From Misgurnus anguillicaudatus (lineage: Eukaryota; Chordata; Actinopteri; Cypriniformes; Cobitidae), in assembly GCF_027580225.2 (NCBI RefSeq), contig NW_027395277.1, positions 434,001 through 498,000 on the forward strand: a stretch of 64,000 nucleotides of DNA. Reading direction: 5' to 3'. The position numbers and the translations under genes are program-made. Of the stretch, positions 35,051 through 46,541 are shown one piece after another; positions within the stretch are counted from its first letter, which is position 1; every line of letters starts with the position of its first letter. Below the pieces are notes generated by a model. The model searched no databases, was not told where the DNA came from, and worked only from the letters and a program-made list of their open reading frames with translations.

Positions 35051-35100
35051 TTAAATAATTCTTTTTTTTTAAATAAGGCAGCAAAGATTTTTTTACAGTG

Positions 35101-35575
35101 TGGAAAATGCATTTTCCAGACACCATACCCTTTTGAACACCTTTTTATTAATTTTGAAGTCTAAATTGCTGTTTTTTATTTCTAGTAAAAGCATTTATAA
35201 AAGTTGTGTTAATCTGTGAAGATGAACTTTTTGGACAAAACCTGTGTCATATCACTGAGCTTTTTTTGTGATAAATAAAATATGGGGAAAATTAATAGGC
35301 TTTTCAACCAGTAAAACGTGTCCCTCTAACCTCCAAGCTTGCCCGACAAAATACATCATCCCTGCGGCACTAACTGTAGCATCATTCTGCAGTTCAAGGG
35401 TGTGCTGCAGTGTCAACGACACCCAACACCTGTGCACTTTAATGCTGGCAGCCATCCACCTGCAGGCAAGTGCATCCTTCTGCCTCATCTCCCCATACAC
35501 GCATCACCCCACCTTGCTCTTCTTAATGGGAACATGGTTGACCCAGAGGATGAGGAAGACCATGATCCTTACATT
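35101..35575. other. Non-coding, unrecognised
   Basis: 35268-35615 is open in one plus frame and most of it in a second plus frame and on the minus strand, but no version resembles a protein family I know. It may be a decayed element. Confidence 0.4.
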
Positions 35576-35940
35576 TGAAAACACCACAGTTGCTGTCTCC
35601 GGTCGATATGACTAATGCTTCGCTTTCCCGTGGCATCCTGTGCAAGCAGGGATAGAAATGTATCTATCGATCAGTGCTTCAATCTGGGCGGATGCAGTAT
35701 AGGGCATGCAGGGGTTTCTTGCTTATACTTTTTTATAAATACTGAGGATTCGTTTGCGTCTGCTTATCCGCCCCTGCTTCGGTTACAGCTGGGACAGAAG
35801 GGTTTTGATGAAGGTAAAAAGTAAATTAATCTTTATACAAAACCTTTATAATAACAGCACAGTTTATAGAATAGGCTACAGAGACACATTTATATAAATG
35901 TTTATAGAAATATGTTTTTATTTAAAGGCAGGGTATCTAA
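35576..35940 (+). other. Duplicated flank segment (matches 46476-46540 + 51130-51345)
   Basis: TCTCCGGTCG(A/T)TATGA, AGAAATGTAT, GGGGTTTCTTGCTTAT...ACTGAGGATTCG and ACACATTTATATAAATGTT occur in the same order here and on both sides of the 46544-51127 transposon. Confidence 0.6.
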
Positions 35941-36844
35941 TTGGATTCAGAAACATTTTTGTTATGCTGGTTAAAAGTCTCCTCACATCCTGATAGCAAT
36001 CCCTATGTTAAGTTGTTTAAATGTATTTGTAGAAATGTATGTCATCTGTGAAAGGCGTAGGACCAAAACATGTTCAACCAATCATAGATTTCGGTCCGAA
36101 CGGACGTTGCCTTTTTTGTCCCTCATATGTAAGCGTAATTTGAATGCCCACCGCGCTGCGAGTCCACGCAGACACCATACGTCATCAGTGCATTCAATGG
36201 CAAACATTTCTGCTGAATTGACAACCTGCACAGGAGCCACAAAATGAAAGACATCTTTTAAAGCAACAACAGCAAAAACTGCCTGGATCAGCAAACAGCA
36301 AAAACCCAAATGAACATCGGTAACTTTACTGCTTTACCACGAGATGCAAACGGCTGCAAGAGGCAAAGGGTCTGAAAGGGTCGTTGCACTGTTTATTTTG
36401 GTAAGGTAGGTACACGATATGTTGGGCACTAGCTCGGTTATGATGCATGATCACTCTAATCTCAAAACTTTTTTATAATAATAATTTACAAATATGTAAA
36501 AAAATCATATACAATAAATACGTGGGTGAACATTTTTTAAAAATCTAAATAAATGCAATATAAGCACTTTTTAAAAGCAAAATCAGCTTACTTAACAGGC
36601 TACAGCTGAAGCATGTTTGTCCAAGAGACTCAATAATAATCTTTTACATTTTAATCCTTAAATTTTTTATATTTAAAAATGTTTGTGTGCTGCTGCGCAT
36701 CTATGTGTCTAATAAACAAACAAACGCCCGTAGTCGTACCGTTTATAGGCGCAATATTGCGCCATTGACTTTAGGCCAGGTTTTAGTTGGTCAATGGCTT
36801 AGTTGCATTAAAATAGCAACGTGCCAACAATGCGCCTGCCCCAG
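35941..36844. other. Non-coding; possible upstream region of actinoporin-like copy C
   Basis: AT-rich with a few GC-richer stretches (36075-36420). A splice-donor-like TTTTGGTAAGG at about 36400 could end an untranslated first exon of copy C, but nothing proves it. Confidence 0.3.
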
Positions 36845-36982
36845 ACAATATCCTGGCCAGACCACTGGTGTGAGTGATATAAGTATTTGAAATGAAAATG
36901 ATTTCTTAATGTCTAGTGACATATCAGGGCCATTTTATGATTAATTTATATACATTTCTTACATACTGTTCCTTCAAATATT
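36845..36982. repeat. Partial copy of the 16716-17002 element
   Basis: GACAATATCCTGGCC...GATATAAGTATTTGAAATG... CATATCAGGGCCATTTTATG matches 16868-17000 closely. Confidence 0.7.
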
Positions 36983-37161
36983 TAATAAAAAAATACATTA
37001 AAAATGAATGTTGCATTAGTGTGTTTGGGGTATACACTGCAGCTCAGCTATGAGAAGAATTTATGCAGGCTTGGCAAAAAAAAAAAAACGTGTAAAATTC
37101 ATATTTGCAAAGGCATTTGTCAAACAATCTTTGTTTTTTCCTAATTTTTATGATCCTTCAG

Positions 37162-37860
37162 GTCTGAAAAAGTGACAACATGCAGACTGCAGAGAGCATG
37201 TCAGCAACTTTTGACCCCATCAGGAACTGCACGATAGAGATAACCAACATAAGCGACCACTAGAAAATCATCCACCCACAGTAAGGAGAAAATGTGCATA
37301 GGGATACACTGTCTTTTATACTTTCCCTAATAATCAACCATGCCATTCTGATGAATCCAAGTAGGCTACATAAAATGAGCAAATGTGTTATCCAAGAAAA
37401 ACTAACTATAAATTTCTCTCAGAGTCTATACGTACAGTGGGTACTGCTGCCGTCCTCCTAAGCCCACAATCAGCTCCACCATGACCGGGGTCTGTGCAAT
37501 TACTAAAACTCCAGGCACTGCCTGCGGAGCCATAGGTGTCTTGACCTATGACCTTTTCCACATGGAGAACCAGGTGTGCACTGAACGCATGGCTATTTTG
37601 TTCTCCGTTCCCTTCGACGACTGTCAATTCGTGAACCTCTTTGGATTCGAGGTGTTCGAGAGCACCCGTACATGTGATGCAGCCCTGCACCACTGCATGT
37701 ATTACGGGGGCAAGACCTCAGTCTTACCTGCGAGAAGGCAGATGGGTCTGAAAAGACCTACAATGCAGAGACTGTTAAATTAAGAGCAACTATGTCAAAT
37801 ATATGCAAAGCTATTATTAAACTTGAGGCGTATATGACAGGCAGGCAGGCAATTGTCTAG
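37162..37860 (+). pseudogene. Actinoporin-like gene copy C, broken
   Basis: Two exons fit the family. Exon 1 follows CCTTCAG, with the ATG at 37180, and ends at 37280 before GTAAGG. Exon 2 starts at 37423 after CTCTCAG, and the 142-bp intron keeps the phase. Exon 2 carries the GAIGVLTYDL and AILFSVPF blocks and a FEVFESTRTCDAA segment parallel to copy A. Two breaks are visible: a TAG at 37261-37263 in exon 1 and a frameshift around 37710-37740, after which the C-terminal part related to copy A lies in another frame up to 37860. A functional product is unlikely. The 3' flank continues at 40186, separated by inserted repeats. Family members are cytolysin-fold proteins; no activity is inferred here. 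Confidence 0.7.
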
Positions 37861-38280
37861 GGTCCCACATTTGAGAAGCCCCCGACGGCTGATAATTCAA
37901 ACAATCTGAAATTTAATATTAATGATACGAAAGGGTATGCATCCCCTTGGGACACCCTCTCGTTAATCGCGAGAAGTAATGGCAAGATGATAATGATTGA
38001 CTTACTTTAAAAGGATAATTAATGGCACATACTTTAGAAATCAATTTCATTTTGTTAGCATGTATTAATGCAGGTTGAAATGGTATAGGACATATTATAA
38101 ATATGAAGATTGTAAACCTCAAAGGATATGTTATTTTCTGTCTTCTTTTAAGATGAATACTGACATTATTTTGATAAAAATAAACACTTTGGGGCAGTTT
38201 CCTTGATAGGGTTTAGATTAATCCAGTACTAGGCCTTAGTTATATTGGGACATGTAAAACGTTTTAATAAACAAACCTTA
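37861..38280. other. Non-coding, nothing recognised
   Basis: AT-rich with scattered stops. It probably belongs to sequence inserted between copy C and its 3' flank. Confidence 0.45.
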
Positions 38281-38671
38281 CACTGTAAAAAGAAATACAG
38301 CATTTTTGTCAATCAACATATATTTTTTGCTACTTTAACTGAAAATTTTAAGTTAAACAACTCCAGCTAGTTTTTATAAGTTATGTCAACTATTCACATG
38401 TCACAACAGCACTGTAAAAAAATCCAACTTTAAATGTTCATTCAACAAAGAAAATTAAGTAACTTGAACAAAGATTTCTTTGTTGAAGGGCGTCAATTTA
38501 TTATTTTTGTGTTCACTGAATGAAAAAAAGCATAATCATTCAGCTAACAAATATTATTTTGTTGACTGGACTTAGATATATAAGTTTTTTGTCCAATTCA
38601 TTCACCCAACTTGCCAAACTGAGTAATCTGAACAAGCAATTTAAAAAAACAATGGGCGGAATGGTTCCCAG
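38281..38671. repeat. MITE-like fragments (ACTGTAAAAA ends)
   Basis: ACACTGTAAAAAGAAATACAG and GCACTGTAAAAAAATCCAAC starts, with TTATAAGTTATGTCAAC-type interior, resemble the palindromic MITE beside it. Exact limits are unclear. Confidence 0.45.
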
Positions 38672-38914
38672 CATGTTGTAAAAAATACTTTGCTGCTTTA
38701 AAATTTTTCGTTGAATCAACTCGGATTTACAAGTCATTTCATTTATTTTGACTAGAGATGAGTTGTTATAACTACATGTGAGTTCTTATAAATTTAGTTG
38801 ACTTTTCTCAACTATATTTTATAAGTTGTGACAACTCATCTCTGTTGACATGACTTGTAAATCTAAGTTGATTTAACAAAAAATTTTAAGGCAGCAAAGT
38901 ATTTTTACAGTGCA
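38672..38914. repeat. Palindromic MITE, intact-looking copy
   Basis: AAAATACTTTGCTGCTTTAA at the left and TTAAGGCAGCAAAGTATTTT at the right are inverted. The interior repeats GTTGAATCAACTCGGATTTAC and its complement. It is the reference for the copy split by the array at 17349. Confidence 0.7.
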
Positions 38915-39082
38915 TGCATTGCGACATGTTCACTTCTTTGGTTAATATTTACTAAAAAAGATTTTAATGTTTGCTGGCTTTATTTATGTTGCTATGTTGT
39001 TAATGTTAGTTATATGTTGTATTTAGAGTAATTTTGAAAGAATGATGTTTGTTCATTGTTACCATGATTGAGAAGTGTGTTC

Positions 39083-39650
39083 AGTGTAGAGGGCAGCACA
39101 GTGAGTTAACGCGCATCATTGTTGCCCCACAGCAAAAAGGTCTCTGGTTTAAGCAAGGGCTAAGTCAGACAAAGACTTTAGCCGTTTCTCAATGTCAAGG
39201 ATACTTCCTTGGCAGGACTAGTCCTTACAAGTCACTTCCTTCAGAGGCGAGGCGAGGCTCCTTTTAAGCATTCGGAGAACACGTTAAATGGAACAGGCTA
39301 ACAAGTGCACGTCATTACGTCATTGCGTGATTGAAAGGTGTGCTTTCGGTGCTGCGCGCATAGGATTGTGGGTGATTTCAGCGCGTGAAGAGCACGAAGG
39401 ATACAAATTTGCATCCTTTCCTGTATATGGGATATTTCTCGAACGAAGGACTCAGTCCTTGGCTGAAATTTCGAGGATCCTTGACATTGGAACAGTCCTT
39501 CGACGGACGTCGATGACGTAGCATCCTCGAAATTCTAGCTTCCGAGGATCCTTCCTTGACATTGAGAAACGGCTTTTGTTTATGAGACCTTTCTGTGTAC
39601 ACTCCCACAGTCCAAAACATGTAGATTAGTTGAATTTGGATATTTAATTA
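39083..39650 (+). mobile_element. DANA-like tRNA-derived SINE, interrupted
   Basis: GAGGGCAGCACAGTG...CCCCACAGCAAAAAGGTCTCTGGTTT (39085-39179) is a tRNA-related head with A- and B-box-like phrases. After an inserted MITE it continues as TTTCTGTGTACACTCCCACAGTCCAAAACATG (from about 39588), as in DANA SINEs. Confidence 0.65.
39180..39574. mobile_element. 395-bp MITE inserted in the SINE
   Basis: 23-bp perfect TIRs begin AGCCGTTTCTCAATGTCAAG and mirror at 39552-39574, flanked by a TTT duplication (39177-39179, 39575-39577). Contains several GGATCCTNNGA-type repeats. Non-coding. Confidence 0.8.
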
Positions 39651-40185
39651 CTCTTTACCCAACTTAGTCACTAGTTGAGAAAATATAGAAATTTGCTTAT
39701 TACCTAATCAGTTTAAGTTGGTTCAACTTGTTGGTTTAAGTTGACATTACTCAGTAAATTGAGTTACGTGAACTACATCATCCAAGAGTTGAGTAAACTC
39801 AAAAATTTTTACAGTGTGTAAAATAATATTGAATTGATTTTCAAATCAATTGTTTTAACTTTATGCTGCATTTTTTTATTTTTTTTAGTTTACAATAAGC
39901 AATAATGGTGTGCATCTGAAGACAAAACAATGGCCCTGATATGTTAAGATATTTCAGTAGGTGTTTTAAAATTAAGTCACCTCAAACATGCATTTTAGTC
40001 TGGGACTAGGATAAGCCCTGTCCGGAAAACCGCCCCTATATGTTCTGTTAGATGTGTTTTGACAATTAATTGTATGTTGTTTAATAATATTTCTGGGTAA
40101 CGAAGATATATTAAGAAAAAAAGTTAGGGCCTCACTAAATAATTTTGCATGGGCTAAATGTAAAAAAAATGTTTAGCTTAATTAG
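39651..40185. other. Non-coding, MITE-like remnants
   Basis: 39655-39820 has repeated AAGTTGACATTACTCAGT/TTTTTACAGTG phrases of the same general MITE type. The rest holds nothing recognised. Confidence 0.4.
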
Positions 40186-41040
40186 CAAAATAATTTCTTT
40201 TCTTTTTTATCCCACCTACATTCATATGTAAACAAATCTAAATTGTAATTGTAATTTCACCAACATTTATGATGTTATGACTGTTAAATCTAATAAAAAT
40301 GCAAAATTGTTTAAATTTACTGAATCCTGCCTTGTATACTGTATCTTTTATATTTTAAAGGCCCACTGAAGTTCCTTAAAATGTGCAGCACTTGATGTGG
40401 TGATGTCAGTTTAATGAAACACCGGAACTAGACACTCCCTCTTTTCTAAAATAACCAAGAGTGTTTCATTTATTGCACAGCCCAGCACAGAAATACTATA
40501 ACAAACATAGATTTATTAAATTAACTCTGTAAACAAGTACACAAGTACAACATTACAGCTATAGTAAACTCATTTGCAACATTTATTCTGCAAGGTATAT
40601 TATTCTACACATGGTATAAATGAATGATCTGTTAAAAACAGACTGTGTATTATAGGGGAAAGTGTTAAAATCTATATCTTACAAAATAAAAACACAACAC
40701 AGGGTTTGAAGTGTTCATGGAGAGCACAGACCTGAAGAAGTGATACATCGACATGAGGGTTATAATGGCATAAAGTCTGTTGGTACAATAAGGTATAGTG
40801 TAGTTATAACTTGATGCACCATGTTAAAAAAGACTTGGTACAAAATTAAGTGGTGAACACATTTCTCAAAAGAAGTCACACATATTTTGTGCCAAAGAAA
40901 AACTTTCTTCTTGCATTGACATTGTGTTGTTCCTTCACTAACTTGTATGGCTTCATGGATGGATGTCAGGCTCATGGATTAAAACGCATGCTAAAGTTCC
41001 TTAAATGCTTTGTTTGACCTGATGGCATTGGCAAAAACTA
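40186..41040 (+). other. 3' flank of actinoporin-like copy C
   Basis: Matches 330-550 (AATAAA at 40292-40297), 9960-10430 and 8690-8905 in order. It lies 2.3 kb from the copy C coding remnants because of intervening repeats. Confidence 0.55.
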
Positions 41041-41042
41041 CT

Positions 41043-41205
41043 GGTTAGAGTTAGTTTATAACCCAAAGGTCGCTGGTTGGAGTCTCACGGCTGGCAGGTT
41101 GCAACAAAGGTGTGCCAAGGCATTTTCCCCCAAATGTCCCTAGGTGCAGTGATAGCTCTGTGTGTATTCACTACTTAAACGGGATGTGTTAATATCAGTA
41201 CTATG
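41043..41205 (+). mobile_element. tRNA-derived SINE fragment
   Basis: TTTATAACCCAAAGGTCGCTGGTTGGAGTCTCACGG is a degenerate tRNA-like B-box region, followed by GCAGGTTGCAACAAAGGTGTGCCAAGGCA and GTGTGTATTCACTACT, as in fish tRNA SINEs. Confidence 0.6.
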
Positions 41206-41222
41206 AGAGTGCTTGAAGATGC

Positions 41223-41724
41223 TGTCACGGTAGGAAAATCCATTGTTTTCCTCCGTGTCATGTTTGTGTGTGTGTGTTGCTCACTTACCCTGCCATGTGC
41301 TCGTTAGAGCAATCCCTTTCACCTGTGTGTTGATTGTCTCGCTCCAGCTGTCCATCATTACATCATCTCCATATATACTCACCTGACTTTCTGTTCCCTG
41401 CCAGATTCTATTGTTTGCTCAGTCTCCGTGTTGCTTGGTTGTTCCCTGTGCTTTGGATTACGTGTTTCAGTTTGGATGTGTATTGTCGTCGTCGTCTTCG
41501 TGTGGATGTTCCGTGTCAGTCTGGATTTCACCACTGCTCACCACTCCACCAACGTCGCACTCAAAGCACCAACTTCCACCGTAGTCATCGTCACCATTGC
41601 CACCAACAACACCGGACTGGATTACTTCCGCATTGACATTGAATACTCTCTCTTTGTTTATATTTAAATAAACATTGTTCTATTTTACACCTGCGCTTGC
41701 TTCCGTCTCTTACAAGTCATTACA
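41223..41724 (+). repeat. 5' LTR
   Basis: Starts TGTCACGGTAGG and ends GTCATTACA. TATATA near 41372 and AATAAA at 41668 are plausible promoter and poly(A) elements. Differs from the 3' LTR at 41346 (G against A). Confidence 0.95.
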
Positions 41725-41740
41725 GAAGAATCTGGCCAAC

Positions 41741-44700
41741 ATGGAAGCAGCAGGTGGTCAGCCGATCTCCGCGTTGGAGGAGTTTCTCCAGCGATCTCTG
41801 GCTCGTATGGATCATCAGGATCAAACCATCGAAGATATGCGGAAGGCCGTCCAGGTAATGGTGGCGAAGGTTTCCGAGCTCTCCCAGCGATCTCCGGACA
41901 TCACGCCTCCCACTGCGCCACCCATGCCGCCCGCACCATCTTCACCTCCAGGGGGTAGTTTCATCCAGGAACCGAGACTGCCTATCCCGGAGAAATACGC
42001 CGGTGAGCCAAACTATTGCCGTACTTTTCTCTCTCATTGCTCTTTACACTTCGCCCAACAGCCCCGGTCCTTCTTCCTCGAGGAGACGAAGGTGGCGTTT
42101 ACGCTCTCGCTCCTCAAAGGCAAGGCTGCCCTCTGGGGGACGGCGGTATGGGAAAACAAGGACAGCTGTTGTTCCTCGTTCGCCTCGCTCGCAGAGGAGA
42201 TGAAGAGGGTTTTCGACCGCTCCGTCGCCGGGAGGGAGGCCGCCCGTCTCCTCACGGATCTCCAGCAGGGGGAGCGGTCGGTCTCGGACTATGCCATCGA
42301 GTTCCGTACCCTGGCGGCGGAGTGCAGGTGGAACGAGGAAGCGCAGTGGGATCATTTCCTGCATGGGTTGGCGGATCGGATCCATCGAGAGATCATCACG
42401 GCGGAATTACCGAAGTCGCTCAACGGGTTGGTGGACTTGGCGATCCGGGTTGACGCACGCCTTTCCACCGCTGCCAAAAGGAAGACTCAAGGTCCGTCCC
42501 TACGTCAAGCGGAGTCCACGGATCCGTCCAACGAAGTTTCCGCCGGTGGTCTCTCAGATCCGGAACCCATGCAGGTGGGTCGAGCTCGGTTACCCACTAT
42601 CAAGTACACCACGGCACCTATCACACTCATCACTTCCGGAAACCACACAGAGACTATTTCATTTTTTATTACTGACACTGCTCTCTCCCCCATAGTTCTT
42701 GGACATCCTTGGCTTCATCTCCATAATCCCAGGATCGACTGGAAATTGGGTTCCGTTATCAGCTGGAGCGAGGAGTGTCATAAGTCCTGTCTTGTCTCTG
42801 CTTGTGTTTCTGTGTCTGAGTCTGTGTTTCAGGGGAAAGCAGTGGATTTGTCTACCGTGCCCGCGGAGTACCACGACCTGAAGGAGGTGTTCAGTAAGTC
42901 GCGGGCTGATTCTCTTCCTCCTCATCGTCCCTATGACTGTGCGATAGACTTATTGCCAGGTACGTTTCCGCCTAAGGGCAAGTTATACTCTCTGTCCGTT
43001 CCGGAGATGGAGGCCATGGAGAAATATATTTCTGATTCTCTGGCAACGGGGTTCATTCGCCCTTCCTCATCTCCAGCGGGGGCGGGGTTCTTTTTTGTGG
43101 GGAAGAAGGACGGATCTTTGCGACCTTGTATTGACTACCGAGGGTTGAACAACATCACGGTAAAGAATACTTATCCTTTGCCGTTGATGTCTTCAGCCTT
43201 CGAGAGGTTGCAGGGAGCGTCCGTTTTCACTAAATTGGACTTACGTAATGCATATCATTTGGTTCGCATCAGGAAGGGGGATGAATGGAAGACTGCGTTT
43301 AACACCCCTCGTGGCCATTTTGAGTACTGCGTGATGCCTTTCGGTCTCACGAACTCGCCGGCAGTCTTCCAAGCACTCGTTAATGACGTGTTGCGAGACA
43401 TGGTAGACCAGTTCATATATGTTTACCTGGATGACATATTGATTTTTTCTTCGTCTCTCCAGGAACATTTGCAACACGTACGACGAGTGCTTCTGCGGTT
43501 GTTAGAGAATGGGCTTTTTGTCAAGGCGGAGAAATGCGTTTTTCATGCACAGTCTGTTTCTTTTTTAGGACACATCATTTCGACTGAGGGTGTTCGCATG
43601 GATCCTGAGAAAGTTAAGGCTGTGGTAGATTGGCCATCCCCAGAGTCTCGCAAGGCCCTGCAGAGATTTCTGGGGTTCGCCAATTTTTACCGGCGTTTCA
43701 TTCGCAATTTCAGCCAACTAGCCGCACCTCTGACCGCTTTGACCTCCCCTGGTTTGACGTTCAGGTGGTCAGACGCAGCTGAGGCTGCGTTTGCCAAACT
43801 GAAAAGCTGCTTTGTTTCAGCTCCCATTCTCGTTACCCCTGATCGTTCACGTCAATTCATAGTGGAGGTCGACGCGTCAGAGGTGGGGGTAGGAGCAGTG
43901 TTGTCCCAGCGCGCATCCTCAGACGGAAAGGTTCATCCTTGCGCGTATTATTCCCATCGTTTATCTCCTGCGGAAGTTAACTATGACATTGGCAATCGAG
44001 AGTTGTTGGCGGTCAAGCTAGCACTGGAAGAATGGCGTCACTGGCTTGAGGGGTCGGGTGTACCTTTCATTGTATGGACGGACCATAAGAATCTCGAATA
44101 CATTAGAACTGCCAAAAGACTTAACTCCAGGCAGGCTCGGTGGGCATTGTTTTTCGGACGTTTCGATTTTACACTTTCTTACCGGCCGGGTTCCAAAAAC
44201 ATCAAACCCGATGCTTTATCCCGTCTTTTTGAGCGTTCCGATCGTACTGCTACTCCCGAGCCCATTTTACCGGAGAAAATCATTATCTCCGCGCTCAGAT
44301 GGGAGGTCGAATCGAAGGTTTTGACAGCCTTAGAAGGGGTAACGCCTCCGGCTCGCTGCCCACCGAACCGTTTATTTGTGCCGGAAGGGTTACGGTCAGA
44401 CGTCCTCCAGTGGGGTCATGGTTCCAGTGTTGCTTGTCACCCAGGGGTTAGTAGAACTAGGTTTCTAGTCAAGCAACGATTTTGGTGGCCTGGTATGGCT
44501 CGTGACGTCCACGACTTCGTCTTGGCTTGTTCGGTTTGTGCCGTTGGTAAGACTTCCAATCGTCCTCCAGATGGGTTACTTTTACCGCTGTCTGTCCCTT
44601 CGAGACCCTGGTCCCACATTTCGCTAGATTTTATTACCGCCCTCCCACCCTCTAAGGGTAATACGGTGATTTTGACCGTAGTGGACCGGTTCTCGAAGGC

Positions 44701-45685
44701 GACCCATTTCATTCCCTTGCCCAAATTACCATCAGCCAAGGAAACAGCGGTAGCTGTCATTGACCACGTCTTCCGAATACATGGCCTCCCGACAGACGTG
44801 GTCTCTGACAGGGGTCCCCAGTTTGTGTCCAAATTTTGGAGAGAGTTCTGCAAATTGCTAGGGGCGACTGTTAGTCTTTCATCCGGGTTTCATCCCCAGA
44901 GCAACGGTCAAACCGAGCGAGCCAATCAGGACGTCGAAAGGGTGTTGCGATGTCTGGTTTCCAAGAATCCTTCGTCCTGGTGTCAGCAACTCTCAATTGT
45001 GGAGTACGCACACAATTCTCTGCCGGTGTCATCTACGGGCATGTCTCCATTTAAGTGTAGTTTAGGGTACCAACCACCTAATTTTGTCAGTACTGAATCC
45101 GAGGTGTCGGTTCCCTCCGCAAACGCACTAGTCCAGAGGTGCCACCGCACCTGGACCAGAGCTTGCAGAGCTCTGCTCCAGGCAAGGTCACGCACCAAGG
45201 CCAAGGCCGATCGCCACCGGTCGAAGCCTCCCCGATACGTCGTCGGTCAAAGAGTGTGGCTTTCAACCCAGAATATTCCGATGCGTTCCGTCTCGAATAA
45301 GCTTGCTCCCAAATTTATTGGCCCGTTTTCTGTTACCAAAATCATTAATCCGGTAACAGTGCGTCTTAGCCTTCCTCCTGCGTACAGGAGGGTTCACCCC
45401 GTCTTTCACGTTTCCAAAATTAAACCGGTGATTTTTTCCCGTCTTAATCCGCCTGCCCCGGTTCCCCCTCCGCCTCGTATCGTTAATGGGGAAACCACAT
45501 ATTCGGTTAACCGTATTCTGGACTCCAGACGGAGGGGACGCGGATTTCAGTACTTGGTGGATTGGGAAGGTTACGGTCCGGAGGAGAGAAGGTGGGTTCC
45601 TGCTCGGGACATACTGGATCACCGCCTTATTGATGAATTCAATCAGCAGGTAAAGCAGGCTGGGAACGCCGAGGGGCGTTCCTAG
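41741..45685 (+). CDS. Ty3/gypsy Gag-Pol polyprotein with apparent loss of zinc knuckle and protease core
   Basis: A single open frame of 1314 codons; the ATG at 41741 follows the 5' LTR by 16 bases. Gag capsid-like region: residues ~70-265 (PEKYAGEP... FLSHCSLHF... LLKGKAALW... [13 protein letters not shown]). MQVGRARLP (~277-285) normally precedes a CCHC knuckle and the protease DSG; here [11 protein letters not shown] follows at once, then only the protease tail (ILGHPW-like [16 protein letters not shown]). RT follows with KLDLRNAYH and YLDD at 562-565; RNase H with [10 protein letters not shown] and WTDHKNLEY; integrase with an HHCC finger ([10 protein letters not shown]... CSVC) and D963, D1023, E1059 (DD35E). 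The chromodomain is at ~1255-1312 ([17 protein letters not shown]). Enzymatic cores apart from the protease look intact, so this copy probably depends on protease in trans. Confidence 0.93.
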   Translation: MEAAGGQPISALEEFLQRSLARMDHQDQTIEDMRKAVQVMVAKVSELSQRSPDITPPTAPPMPPAPSSPPGGSFIQEPRLPIPEKYAGEPNYCRTFLSHCSLHFAQQPRSFFLEETKVAFTLSLLKGKAALWGTAVWENKDSCCSSFASLAEEMKRVFDRSVAGREAARLLTDLQQGERSVSDYAIEFRTLAAECRWNEEAQWDHFLHGLADRIHREIITAELPKSLNGLVDLAIRVDARLSTAAKRKTQGPSLRQAESTDPSNEVSAGGLSDPEPMQVGRARLPTIKYTTAPITLITSGNHTETISFFITDTALSPIVLGHPWLHLHNPRIDWKLGSVISWSEECHKSCLVSACVSVSESVFQGKAVDLSTVPAEYHDLKEVFSKSRADSLPPHRPYDCAIDLLPGTFPPKGKLYSLSVPEMEAMEKYISDSLATGFIRPSSSPAGAGFFFVGKKDGSLRPCIDYRGLNNITVKNTYPLPLMSSAFERLQGASVFTKLDLRNAYHLVRIRKGDEWKTAFNTPRGHFEYCVMPFGLTNSPAVFQALVNDVLRDMVDQFIYVYLDDILIFSSSLQEHLQHVRRVLLRLLENGLFVKAEKCVFHAQSVSFLGHIISTEGVRMDPEKVKAVVDWPSPESRKALQRFLGFANFYRRFIRNFSQLAAPLTALTSPGLTFRWSDAAEAAFAKLKSCFVSAPILVTPDRSRQFIVEVDASEVGVGAVLSQRASSDGKVHPCAYYSHRLSPAEVNYDIGNRELLAVKLALEEWRHWLEGSGVPFIVWTDHKNLEYIRTAKRLNSRQARWALFFGRFDFTLSYRPGSKNIKPDALSRLFERSDRTATPEPILPEKIIISALRWEVESKVLTALEGVTPPARCPPNRLFVPEGLRSDVLQWGHGSSVACHPGVSRTRFLVKQRFWWPGMARDVHDFVLACSVCAVGKTSNRPPDGLLLPLSVPSRPWSHISLDFITALPPSKGNTVILTVVDRFSKATHFIPLPKLPSAKETAVAVIDHVFRIHGLPTDVVSDRGPQFVSKFWREFCKLLGATVSLSSGFHPQSNGQTERANQDVERVLRCLVSKNPSSWCQQLSIVEYAHNSLPVSSTGMSPFKCSLGYQPPNFVSTESEVSVPSANALVQRCHRTWTRACRALLQARSRTKAKADRHRSKPPRYVVGQRVWLSTQNIPMRSVSNKLAPKFIGPFSVTKIINPVTVRLSLPPAYRRVHPVFHVSKIKPVIFSRLNPPAPVPPPPRIVNGETTYSVNRILDSRRRGRGFQYLVDWEGYGPEERRWVPARDILDHRLIDEFNQQVKQAGNAEGRS

Positions 45686-45697
45686 GGGAGGGGGTAC

Positions 45698-46199
45698 TGT
45701 CACGGTAGGAAAATCCATTGTTTTCCTCCGTGTCATGTTTGTGTGTGTGTGTTGCTCACTTACCCTGCCATGTGCTCGTTAGAGCAATCCCTTTCACCTG
45801 TGTGTTGATTGTCTCGCTCCAACTGTCCATCATTACATCATCTCCATATATACTCACCTGACTTTCTGTTCCCTGCCAGATTCTATTGTTTGCTCAGTCT
45901 CCGTGTTGCTTGGTTGTTCCCTGTGCTTTGGATTACGTGTTTCAGTTTGGATGTGTATTGTCGTCGTCGTCTTCGTGTGGATGTTCCGTGTCAGTCTGGA
46001 TTTCACCACTGCTCACCACTCCACCAACGTCGCACTCAAAGCACCAACTTCCACCGTAGTCATCGTCACCATTGCCACCAACAACACCGGACTGGATTAC
46101 TTCCGCATTGACATTGAATACTCTCTCTTTGTTTATATTTAAATAAACATTGTTCTATTTTACACCTGCGCTTGCTTCCGTCTCTTACAAGTCATTACA
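45698..46199 (+). repeat. 3' LTR
   Basis: 502 bp, identical to 41223-41724 except one position (45821). Confidence 0.95.
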
Positions 46200-46204
46200 G
46201 ATGC

Positions 46205-46541
46205 ATCCTAATCCCAAGATCATGTGAGATTCACATTTGATGCTAACAAGGTTAGGGTTGATGCATTCAACGTGACAAAATAATAAAATAAAAAACCTGC
46301 TCCACTCCTTTCTGCAAACGTCTTGGACCATGAAAGACGGCTTGGTCAGACTGGTATCAAATCGATAGTCCCTGCAAATCTGCTGCTACGTGACCGTCTG
46401 CTCAAGGTCAGATGGCAAATCCTAATGTTCGTGGCTAGACGGCCGTGCTTTTGAAAAACATATGAGTTGCTGGTCTCCGGTCGTTATGATGACAGAAAGA
46501 AATGTATACATCGATCCATGCTTCAGAATCTGGGCGTAGCC
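46205..46541 (+). other. Non-coding flank, partly duplicated
   Basis: 46465-46540 (GGTCTCCGGTCGTTATGA...TCTGGGCG) matches 35590-35690. The rest has no recognised content. Confidence 0.45.

Larger units (their letters stand above)
17153..35100. repeat. Palindromic MITE split by the 17.7-kb array
   Basis: The left part, 17153-17348, resembles 38672-38850 (GTTGAATCAACTCNGATTTACAAGT). The right end, 35051-35100, carries AAGGCAGCAAAG and TTTTTACAGTG as at 38888-38912. The sequence between belongs to the array, so the array appears inserted in, or expanded within, this MITE. Confidence 0.65.
41218..46204 (+). mobile_element. Ty3/gypsy chromovirus-type LTR retrotransposon, recent insertion
   Basis: 5-bp target duplication GATGC at 41218-41222 and 46200-46204. 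LTRs of 502 bp each (TG...CA) differ by eye at a single base. A polypurine tract AGGGGAGGGGG (about 45684-45694) precedes the 3' LTR. One long gag-pol frame lies between. The near-identity of the LTRs points to very recent integration. The sequence after the 5' LTR (GAAGAATCTGGCC) does not obviously match a standard tRNA 3' end, so the primer is unknown. Confidence 0.95.

Noticed and set aside
35252..35615. Overlapping ORFs on both strands as a possible gene
   Set aside because: No recognised domain, inconsistent frames and no splice context; kept only as unrecognised sequence.
39083..41205. tRNA genes
   Set aside because: The B-box-like phrases belong to SINE heads: no acceptor stem pairing and degenerate arms.
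42016..42695. Alternative frames inside the gypsy gag region
   Set aside because: Shadows of the 1314-codon polyprotein, with no motif of their own.
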